A DNA stretch of 8,661 nt from Holosporales bacterium (GTDB taxonomy: Bacteria; Pseudomonadota; Alphaproteobacteria; RUG11792): assembly GCA_031267075.1 (NCBI GenBank), contig JAIRZU010000045.1, positions 1 through 8,661 on the forward strand, in the 5' to 3' direction. How positions within the stretch are numbered: the stretch's first letter is position 1; every line of letters begins with the position of its first letter. A program made the translations under genes and the position numbers. This document shows positions 1-4,613 of the stretch, in pieces. The notes below the pieces were generated by a model. It saw only the letters and a program-made list of their open reading frames with translations. It was not told where the DNA came from and did no database searches.

Positions 1-48
1 CCCATCTTTTCTGAGTTTCTCACACCCACAATACCTACATCGCTCCAT
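1..48 (-). CDS. Partial N-terminus of a zinc-ribbon-like protein (possibly a transposase)
   Basis: Reading leftward from an ATG at 48-46, 16 codons are open to the window edge. They encode MERCRYCGCEKLRKDG. Seen: Cys4, Cys7 and Cys9 (CxxCxC) followed by a basic Lys/Arg-Lys-Asp-Gly stretch. Known: short N-terminal zinc ribbons of the form CxxCG...(K/R)(D/N)G are common in transposases of the IS1 and related groups, but also occur in other small zinc proteins. An in-frame TAA lies just upstream (CAA, GAG, AAA and AGT codons intervene), so this ATG is the natural start. A purine-rich stretch (AGAGAAAA) lies just upstream, and a GGAG at 67-64 is about 15 bases away. The gene sits behind a perfect consensus promoter (113-84). 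With so few residues the identity is a guess; that it is coding at all is moderately supported. Confidence 0.4.
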   Translation of the reverse strand, partial: MERCRYCGCEKLRKDG

Positions 49-83
49 ACTTTTCTCTTGTTACTCCGGTTCAACATCCTCTG

Positions 84-113
84 ATTATACTATTTCCCGT
101 AATTAGTTGTCAA
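84..113 (-). promoter_or_regulatory. Leftward sigma-70 promoter, perfect consensus boxes
   Basis: On the minus strand TTGACA (113-108) and TATAAT (89-84) are separated by 18 bases. Both hexamers match the housekeeping sigma consensus exactly, which is unusual in this window. Transcription would start near 77, giving a leader of about 29 bases before the ATG at 48. It would drive the partial zinc-ribbon gene at the left edge. Confidence 0.7.
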
Positions 114-132
114 TCCCTATATGAGAACCCTA

Positions 133-162
133 TTGACTATGGCATACTGAGGCTGCTATCAT
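133..162 (+). promoter_or_regulatory. Promoter of tRNA(CAT)
   Basis: TTGACT (133-138) and TATCAT (157-162) are separated by 18 bases, each one mismatch from consensus. The expected start near 169 is only a few bases before the mature tRNA 5' end at 176. It is divergent from the promoter at 113-84; the two -35 boxes are about 20 bases apart. Confidence 0.6.
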
Positions 163-175
163 TTACCTACCTGCA

Positions 176-252
176 GGGCCTTTAGTTCAGTTGGTCAGAA
201 CCCTCCGCTCATAACGGAGTTGTCGTAGGTTCGAGTCCTACAGGGCCCACCA
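176..252 (+). tRNA. tRNA with anticodon CAT, probably tRNA-Ile2 (lysidine-modified)
   Basis: A full cloverleaf is visible. Acceptor stem GGGCCTT (176-182) pairs with AGGGCCC (242-248) with one G-T pair. D stem GTTC/GAAC is at 185-188/198-201. Anticodon stem CTCCG/CGGAG is at 203-207/215-219, with loop CTCATAA and anticodon CAT at 210-212. T stem GTAGG/CCTAC is at 225-229/237-241, with loop TTCGAGT. A249 and CCA (250-252) are encoded. CAT may be initiator Met, elongator Met or Ile2. Initiator is unlikely because the first acceptor pair is a normal G-C and the anticodon stem lacks three G-C pairs next to the loop. Known: in E. coli, TilS recognises tRNA-Ile2 partly through C4-G69 and C5-G68; this tRNA has C at positions 4 and 5, each paired with G. 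Ile2 is therefore preferred, but elongator Met is not excluded. Confidence 0.93.
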
Positions 253-285
253 GCTTGCTCGGAATCAGTTTGTTGAATAGCAATG

Positions 286-1446
286 TCAGTTACCTTCGCT
301 TGGATTGATAGACCAGCTCCTCTCTTCGATGACTCTCCTGGATATCGGTGCTTCATCGATTTTCGCTCCTGTTGCCCCTCCAATCTGTATCGCCTCATCA
401 GCTTGTGTAACTACAGGAAGGGCGGGCGTGGTAGGTGAAGATTGTTTAGATTTGCGAGGTGAGCTCTTTGGTGGTACTCCCATGCCTGGCTTGGTCTTTA
501 TCCTGGTACTGAGATCCTTTCTGATTAGCTCGAATAGCGGAGTCTTAGGCCCGGTGTACAGATACCTCCCTATTAACCTCATAGCTAACATGTCCCGCGA
601 TATGGCGGAGTGCTCACCTATCACAACCGAGCATATGAACCTACCAGTTATTACATCCTTAGCAGTCACGAACAGGTTGTATCCCGAGCGCGCTACGAAT
701 CCGGTCTTAGCTCCATCCGCTGCGTCACACAGAGATAATATTCTGCAATGAGTTTGGTACTTCGTTCCTTCATGGCTGAACTCTCTGAGTGACATAAAGT
801 GCCAGTACTCCGGGAAGTCTCTGCGCAACGCCAGTCCTAATTTAGCGATGTCGGCAGCTGTGGAAACATGTCCTGTATCAAACAGACCAGATGGGTTTTT
901 GAAAACCGTACCAGTCATTCCGAGACGCTTAGGGAGTTCGTTCATCTGCTTGCAAAATGCTTGAACACTCCCAGCTAGACCCTCGGCAACGACGACAGCA
1001 ATATCGTTTGCCGATTTCACAGCTAGCGCTAAAATGCAGTGACGCACCGATATCATGCTACCGGGTGCAAGGCCTAACTTAGATGGAACCTGCTGTGCTG
1101 CATTCTGCGATACCCTAAACATAGTTCTGAAAGTTACGCGTTTGTTTCTTAAGGCTTGAAATAGCAGGTAAAGGGTAGCGAGCTTTGTTAGGGACGCAGG
1201 GTATATCTTCTTCCAGGCGTTGGTAGCGAATAGTGTCCGTCCCGTTTCGTCCATTACCACGGTCGCCTTATCCGGTACAAGTACCTTGACTACATTACCG
1301 GATTTTGATTTCTTAGTAGGCTGCTTGGGGGCTTCGGGCATTATAACTGATAGTGCTGAACCCCGTGGCATTGCGCCTGCTAGAGCACAACTGGTTACGG
1401 CTTCAAAGATAAGAAGTGATGTGAGAATCAGCCTAATCAAAAACAT
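286..1446 (-). CDS. dacF: D-alanyl-D-alanine carboxypeptidase, PBP5/6-DacF family (peptidase S11)
   Basis: A 386-residue serine DD-carboxypeptidase that would remove the terminal D-Ala from peptidoglycan pentapeptides in the periplasm. All three penicillin-binding motifs are visible in order: SLTK at residues 85-88 (catalytic Ser85 and Lys88), SAN at 145-147, and KTG at 247-249. FKNPSGL near 182-188 and the HVSTAADIA block near 193-201 are also typical of S11 enzymes. The N-terminus has a hydrophobic export signal. Cleavage could follow ALA or AGA (residues 21-25), but VTSC at 17-20 also resembles a lipobox, so a lipoprotein is possible. The catalytic domain ends near residue 300. The remaining ~85 residues are a Pro/Ser/Lys-rich tail without a recognisable PBP5 C-terminal domain or membrane-anchoring helix. 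The start is the ATG before the signal sequence; no good ribosome binding site precedes it. The gene converges on the tRNA (stop 34 bases from its end) and diverges from the 155-residue ORF. Family assignment is firm; DacF rather than DacA or DacC is conventional naming. Confidence 0.93.
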   Translation of the reverse strand: MFLIRLILTSLLIFEAVTSCALAGAMPRGSALSVIMPEAPKQPTKKSKSGNVVKVLVPDKATVVMDETGRTLFATNAWKKIYPASLTKLATLYLLFQALRNKRVTFRTMFRVSQNAAQQVPSKLGLAPGSMISVRHCILALAVKSANDIAVVVAEGLAGSVQAFCKQMNELPKRLGMTGTVFKNPSGLFDTGHVSTAADIAKLGLALRRDFPEYWHFMSLREFSHEGTKYQTHCRILSLCDAADGAKTGFVARSGYNLFVTAKDVITGRFICSVVIGEHSAISRDMLAMRLIGRYLYTGPKTPLFELIRKDLSTRIKTKPGMGVPPKSSPRKSKQSSPTTPALPVVTQADEAIQIGGATGAKIDEAPISRRVIEERSWSINPSEGN

Positions 1447-1524
1447 AAACTAGCTAAGAACTTTATCTCCGCGATGCTCGCCTCCCCCCCTCTAGAGCGA
1501 CGTTCCTAAATTTGGAATTGTACC
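1447..1524. promoter_or_regulatory. Divergent intergenic region with a C7 tract and a small dyad
   Basis: These 78 bases must hold the start signals of both the leftward dacF and the rightward 155-residue gene. No convincing -35/-10 pair is seen on either strand. Two features stand out: a run of seven C at 1484-1490, and a short dyad TTCC/GGAA at 1503-1506/1514-1517 about 8 bases before the rightward ATG. Neither gene has a clear Shine-Dalgarno sequence. Confidence 0.35.
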
Positions 1525-1992
1525 ATGGCCATTCTAACGCCTGCTGAGACCTTGCTCAACAAAAACAGAGAGCTCTGGATCCCTGATGAGAGAATGCTCA
1601 TCAGCCAATTCCTGACGCAACGCCAGCAAGGAGACCTAATCCGCGATAAAGCCCGCTGCAGGCAAGGCTACGCCATAGAAACCAGCGCAACGAAGACAGC
1701 AACGATCCTCCGTATGATACACAGCCCGGCACCAGGATACGACCCGGAAACAACCCCCTACATAGACCCATACTCCCACGAGGCATTCCAGAGAAGCATA
1801 CACCTCATAACAGCCCGCAACCGCACAATACTAATAATCACCGGGAATCTCACAAACCCCGACGACATCGCCCAGATACTCGCCATACTGAGAGAAAAGG
1901 GAATCCCCGAAGAGCAATACCCATCAGCCCTCGCGCGGGCTCTTACCGGGCGTCCTCCGGCACCGGAAGCCGAGGAGGAAGTAACTTCCTGA
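1525..1992 (+). CDS. Unrecognised 155-residue protein
   Basis: I do not recognise this protein. It starts at an ATG at 1525 (context CCATGG, no clear ribosome binding site) and ends with TGA at 1990-1992. Coding character is strong: third codon positions are mostly C or A and seldom T. That differs from ftsA, the permease and tolB in this window, which use G and T freely in third position. No signal peptide or membrane segment is seen. The first ~60 residues are polar and rich in Gln, Arg and Asn. A Pro/Tyr-rich turn follows (SPAPGYDPETTPYIDPYS, about residues 67-84). Next comes a hydrophobic strand-like stretch (RTILIITGN, near 99-107) and an Ile/Leu-rich helix (IAQILAILREKGI), with a Pro then acidic tail (APEAEEE). 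This looks like a small soluble alpha/beta protein. It stands alone, divergent from dacF. It could be a lineage-specific protein or a transferred gene; nothing in the sequence fixes a function. Confidence 0.65.
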   Translation: MAILTPAETLLNKNRELWIPDERMLISQFLTQRQQGDLIRDKARCRQGYAIETSATKTATILRMIHSPAPGYDPETTPYIDPYSHEAFQRSIHLITARNRTILIITGNLTNPDDIAQILAILREKGIPEEQYPSALARALTGRPPAPEAEEEVTS

Positions 1993-2007
1993 GGCCCATC
2001 GCGCAGA

Positions 2008-2040
2008 GCCACCTCACCTAGCATAATCATGTGAGGCGGC
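2008..2040 (+). terminator. Stem-loop after the 155-residue ORF
   Basis: GCCACCTCAC (2008-2017) pairs with GTGAGGCGGC (2031-2040) over ten positions with one A-C mismatch, closing a 13-base loop. AGAGC (2005-2009) can alternatively pair with GCTCT (2048-2052). It begins 15 bases after the TGA stop, where a terminator would lie. No T-run follows, so it is not a standard intrinsic terminator; it may stabilise a 3' end. Confidence 0.4.
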
Positions 2041-2377
2041 TAGCGAAGCTCTACCCATCCTTCACAGTTATCTTTACTTCCATTACGTGGGCCATCCCTA
2101 ATACCAAGTCCCATTGCTAAACGTCTAAATAGCTATTAGGAGACATTTACCTATCTGATTGATTGGCGTGAATTCACATCGTCTAATGCTTGGAAAGCGT
2201 GCAAACCCAGGGTACAACGCCACTATGGTTAGTACTTAAACAGGCTTCATCAACTAGTAAAGTAAATGTCTCTACAAAAAATCGCGAGGCATGCCCCCTA
2301 TGGAGTATGTTGGTAATGTTCTGGAGGCAGCTGAGTTGTCTCATAGAGGGTGAACATACACATACACAAGTTTGCAC

Positions 2378-2406
2378 TTGCTATGCCAGTCAATATCTGG
2401 CACAAT
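2378..2406 (+). promoter_or_regulatory. Probable promoter of tRNA-Glu with an internal dyad
   Basis: TTGCTA (2378-2383) and CACAAT (2401-2406) are separated by 17 bases, placing the start about 4 bases before the mature tRNA at 2417. Both boxes are imperfect. A perfect inverted repeat, TGCCAG (2384-2389) and CTGGCA (2397-2402) around a 7-base loop, fills most of the spacer and touches the -10 box. Confidence 0.4.
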
Positions 2407-2416
2407 CCTAGGTGAT

Positions 2417-2492
2417 GTCTCCTTCGTCTAGGGGTCTAGGACACCGCCCTCTCACGGCGGCAACACGGGTTCAAATCCCGTAGGAGACGCCA
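2417..2492 (+). tRNA. tRNA-Glu (anticodon CTC)
   Basis: Acceptor stem GTCTCCT (2417-2423) pairs perfectly with AGGAGAC (2482-2488). Anticodon stem CCGCC/GGCGG is at 2444-2448/2456-2460, with loop CTCTCAC and anticodon CTC at 2451-2453. T stem ACGGG/CCCGT is at 2465-2469/2477-2481. Discriminator G2489 and CCA (2490-2492) are encoded. The body closely resembles bacterial tRNA-Glu of the usual TTC kind, including the CTTCGTCTAG D-arm region. CTC would decode only GAG, so another tRNA-Glu(TTC) gene is expected elsewhere in the genome. Confidence 0.95.
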
Positions 2493-2521
2493 CATTGAAT
2501 TTCCCCTAGTAATAATCGATG

Positions 2522-2539
2522 GCATTCAGGATTGAATGC
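2522..2539 (+). terminator. Perfect hairpin downstream of tRNA-Glu
   Basis: GCATTCA (2522-2528) and TGAATGC (2533-2539) form a perfect 7-bp stem with a GGAT loop, 30 bases after the tRNA 3' end. No T-run follows. It may act as a weak terminator or processing boundary for the tRNA transcript. Confidence 0.35.
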
Positions 2540-2588
2540 GCTTGGAGGTGTAGAGGAGCAACCTCGGTAGACCGCCCCTTGGGTCTGA

Positions 2589-2990
2589 TTACGCTGGTGG
2601 AGTGATTGGTATGGAGTACCTCTTGTATGTGAAATAGGCGCTATTCTCCCATGAACCTGGTCCACCGCTTATGGTCTTGTACATGCTGCGCCTGATCTGG
2701 TATATGCGTTCGATTTTCTCAAACAGTAAGGATTCATAGATCGAATCGTTCATGACATTATATGAAGTCTGGATAAGGCTATCGAGCACATTGAGCAACG
2801 AGCCGAGAATGTCCGCGAGAAAACCGAAGATGGTGGAAAACAGAGGATACCAAGCAAGTGCTCTATACTGATAGAGCACTCCGCTGGAAACTCCACAACA
2901 ATTACTCAAAACAACATCGCGAGACTGAAGAACGCTATGGCGACGATTGAGAAAGCGCAAGAGAACGGAGATGCTGGCCAAGCTCCGCAA
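2589..2990 (-). CDS. Unrecognised open frame on the minus strand, possible gene remnant
   Basis: I do not recognise this. A stop-free frame of 133 codons, read from a TTG at 2990, ends with TAA at 2591-2589. Its C-terminal half (about 2766 to 2589) has genuine-looking codons with purine-rich first positions and a protein-like sequence (for example SIYESLLFEKIERIYQIRR and SWENSAYFTYKRYSIPITPP). A hydrophobic stretch (YPLFSTIFGFLADILGSLLN) precedes it. The N-terminal third is Cys/Arg/Ser-rich and is the codon-aligned antisense of the plus-strand frame 2766-3101, so it is probably not coding. No good start codon with a ribosome binding site is seen. The most likely reading is the 3' part of a decayed gene; a small expressed membrane protein or a chance frame remains possible. 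Confidence 0.3.
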   Translation of the reverse strand: MRSLASISVLLRFLNRRHSVLQSRDVVLSNCCGVSSGVLYQYRALAWYPLFSTIFGFLADILGSLLNVLDSLIQTSYNVMNDSIYESLLFEKIERIYQIRRSMYKTISGGPGSWENSAYFTYKRYSIPITPPA

Positions 2991-3101
2991 CTCATGGAGA
3001 TAACCCTAGTGAATATAGGTGGCGCAGCTACCATTGAAGAGCGGGCTCTACGGGACGCGGAGGAGGCCGGGATTACGATAACCGATCAGGCTCTGTGGTA
3101 A
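2766..3101 (+). pseudogene. Start-less coding-like frame on the plus strand, probable pseudogene
   Basis: From 2766 (just after an in-frame TGA at 2763-2765) to TAA at 3099-3101 the plus strand is open for 111 codons with strongly coding-like composition: G or A in most first positions. The product is charged and helical at the start (AIEHIEQRAENVREKTEDGG), then IARLKNAMATIEKAQENG. The C-terminus reads MEITLVNIGG and then EERALRDAEEAGITITDQAL. There is no ATG, GTG or TTG until ATG 2937, which would leave only 54 residues. An ATG at 2752 lies in another frame that a single-base shift near 2763-2770 would join to it, giving about 117 residues. I do not recognise the family. It reads as a gene that lost its start through an indel, overlapped in antisense by the minus-strand frame 2589-2990. 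Confidence 0.45.
2857..2880. repeat. Perfect 10-bp inverted repeat
   Basis: AGTGCTCTAT (2857-2866) and ATAGAGCACT (2871-2880) are perfect reverse complements around the 4-base loop ACTG. It is the strongest palindrome noticed in the window. It lies inside the plus-strand coding-like frame and near where the minus-strand frame stops looking coding. No second copy was noticed in the window. It could be a terminator stem, a binding site or a recombination scar. Confidence 0.7.
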
Positions 3102-3152
3102 CTGCAAACCCTTTACGGAGCGATTGAGCGCAACTTTAGTGCATCCCACAGT

Positions 3153-3185
3153 CAGGAGCGACCACCTCACCAGGAGTCGTTCCTG
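3153..3185 (+). terminator. Stem-loop after the plus-strand remnant
   Basis: CAGGAGCGAC (3153-3162) pairs with GTCGTTCCTG (3176-3185) over ten positions with one G-T pair, around a 13-base loop. It lies 52 bases after the TAA at 3099-3101. No T-run follows, so terminator function is uncertain. Confidence 0.35.
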
Positions 3186-3237
3186 TGTGGAATTGGTTAT
3201 GGAGTGATCGAAAGAAGCCCCATCCACAAGATCTTAC

Positions 3238-3266
3238 TTCCAACAATTTCGATGTATATGTATTAT
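3238..3266 (+). promoter_or_regulatory. ftsA: Possible ftsA promoter
   Basis: TATTAT (3261-3266) matches the -10 consensus at five of six positions. TTCCAA (3238-3243), 17 bases upstream, is only a half match to a -35 box. It would give a leader of about 70 bases before the TTG at 3342. Weak support. Confidence 0.25.
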
Positions 3267-3341
3267 GACGTGTGAAGGGTGTAGAAAGTTTTTAATTGGG
3301 ATTGGTGGTCACTTGGATGCCATGGTCCGCAGGGTAGTTAG

Positions 3342-4613
3342 TTGCTGAGAGAGATTATAGATTCGAAGAAAGACGTTACGGTACTTGACCTTGGTACAAA
3401 CACGATATGTGCTGCTACCATAAGAGGGCAATCCAACGACTCGGAAGAAGGCCTTGGTATCGGCTGCACACTACGCGTTCTCGGAGTAGGATACCAACTT
3501 GCTAAGGGCCTGAAAAGGAACTCTCTTACAGATATGGATGAGCTGGAGGAGGCCATCATTAGTACGATACTCTCGGCAGGCAAGGAGGCCAAAAAGTCCA
3601 TAAAGTCCGTGTTCGTTGCATTGCCATCTTGGGCGCTTTCATCGCATTGCGCAACGACATCCATCAACATCAGGAACCTACCTGTAGATGACATCCATGT
3701 TAGGTCACTCGCAAACTTCGACACTTCTCAGTACGTCAGCGATCACAGCGAGGTCATACAGATTTTCCCTGTCTCATATTCAGTTGATGAGATTCACGAT
3801 GTCGTAGATCCAATCGGCATGGTCGGGAGCAAGCTATCGGCTGAGTTCCACCTGATAGCGGCCCAGTCATCAATCATCAAGAACATAACCTACTGCCTGA
3901 ATCAGAATAACATATCCGTCTCTGGATTCACATCCTCAACGTACGCCTCAGCGTTATCGGTTGCACTTGATAATGAGATTCTGTCTGGAGTTACGTTGAT
4001 TGATATCGGAGGCTCCACTACATCTGTCGCCTGCATCTATGAGGGGACACTTCTCTACCTCGGCCTCATTCCAGTTGGAAGCCAGAACATTACAAACGAC
4101 ATAGCTACGGTGCTGAGGACAACCAAGTCCAATGCTGAGAGGCTGAAGATACTTTACGGCGTTTCAATTGGAGTAACGATTGACGAAGAGCCTATCCTTG
4201 TTTCGAGGGTCGATGAGTATGGAGACGAAACCATGCAGACGATATCAAAAGGCACTCTCGATTCCATAGTCTCTTCACGGCTCGATGAGATTCTGGACTT
4301 AGCGCAGAGACACATACTGGAGTGCGGAGCCGATAAGTTATTATACCAGCGTGTGATCATAACTGGAGGTGGCAGCAGGCTGTCTGGGCTTAGTGAATTC
4401 ATAAAAGCGAGGAAGTACTTTAACGGTATGGCTGTGAGGCTTGGGAAGCCAATCGGCACTGTCGGCTCTCACGATTTTGTAAAGACTGCGTCGTTCTCAT
4501 GTACGGCTGGAAGTGCGATTTGCTGCCTCGGCGAGCTCCCACACAAGATGCTTGCCTACATGGACAAGTCTCTATGGCAGAGAATTATTACGTGGTTCAG
4601 ACGTGGTGTTTAG
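3342..4613 (+). CDS. ftsA: Cell division protein FtsA
   Basis: A 423-residue actin-like ATPase that tethers FtsZ filaments to the inner membrane and recruits later division proteins. Seen in order: phosphate-1 motif DLGTNT (16-21), the FtsA-specific 1C region (about 85-165, containing VFVALPSWALS), phosphate-2 motif DIGGSTTS (221-228), adenosine motif TGGGSRLSGL (341-350), and a C-terminal amphipathic helix KSLWQRIITWFRRG (409-422). The helix is the expected membrane anchor. Length fits the family. The start must lie before DLGTNT. An in-frame TAG sits directly before TTG 3342 (3339-3341) and no other usual start occurs in between, so TTG 3342 is nearly forced. AGGGT (3331-3335) is a plausible ribosome binding site. 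The gene is not accompanied by ftsQ or ftsZ; an AmpG-like permease follows with overlap. Confidence 0.95.
   Translation: MLREIIDSKKDVTVLDLGTNTICAATIRGQSNDSEEGLGIGCTLRVLGVGYQLAKGLKRNSLTDMDELEEAIISTILSAGKEAKKSIKSVFVALPSWALSSHCATTSINIRNLPVDDIHVRSLANFDTSQYVSDHSEVIQIFPVSYSVDEIHDVVDPIGMVGSKLSAEFHLIAAQSSIIKNITYCLNQNNISVSGFTSSTYASALSVALDNEILSGVTLIDIGGSTTSVACIYEGTLLYLGLIPVGSQNITNDIATVLRTTKSNAERLKILYGVSIGVTIDEEPILVSRVDEYGDETMQTISKGTLDSIVSSRLDEILDLAQRHILECGADKLLYQRVIITGGGSRLSGLSEFIKARKYFNGMAVRLGKPIGTVGSHDFVKTASFSCTAGSAICCLGELPHKMLAYMDKSLWQRIITWFRRGV

Larger units (their letters stand above)
1993..2416. other. Gene-poor stretch between the 155-residue ORF and tRNA-Glu
   Basis: About 420 bases without a convincing gene. 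It holds the hairpin at 2008-2040 and the tRNA-Glu promoter near 2378-2406. One open frame on the plus strand (2190-2411) would need a TTG start, lacks a ribosome binding site, has a Cys/Trp/His-rich composition, and runs across the tRNA promoter. A very short frame from ATG 2296 (about 20 codons, MPPMEYVGNVLEAAELSHRG) reads well but is too short to call and may be a scrap of a decayed gene. Confidence 0.5.
3102..3341. other. Intergenic region upstream of ftsA
   Basis: A 240-base stretch without a convincing gene. It contains the stem-loop at 3153-3185, a possible ftsA promoter at 3238-3266, and ends in the ftsA ribosome binding region (AGGGT at 3331-3335). Confidence 0.5.

Noticed and set aside
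195..398. 67-codon minus-strand frame overlapping the tRNA
   Set aside because: It runs through the tRNA gene and the dacF 3' end; composition is not protein-like.
305..751. 148-codon plus-strand frame
   Set aside because: Antisense of dacF, whose catalytic motifs prove the minus strand is coding.
1758..2030. 90-codon minus-strand frame under the 155-residue ORF
   Set aside because: Arg/Ala/Ser-rich shadow of the plus-strand gene; it starts inside a hairpin loop and lacks coding-like codon use.
2353..2368. Short tandem ACATAC repeat before tRNA-Glu
   Set aside because: Only about two units; too short to be a meaningful repeat.
2190..2411. 73-codon plus-strand frame before tRNA-Glu
   Set aside because: Needs a TTG start, has no ribosome binding site and an odd Cys/Trp/His-rich composition, and covers the tRNA promoter.
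4513..4602. 30-codon N-terminal extension of the AmpG-like permease from GTG 4513
   Set aside because: It lies wholly inside ftsA in another frame, is polar, and is absent from the usual permease layout; GTG 4603/4606 fits better.
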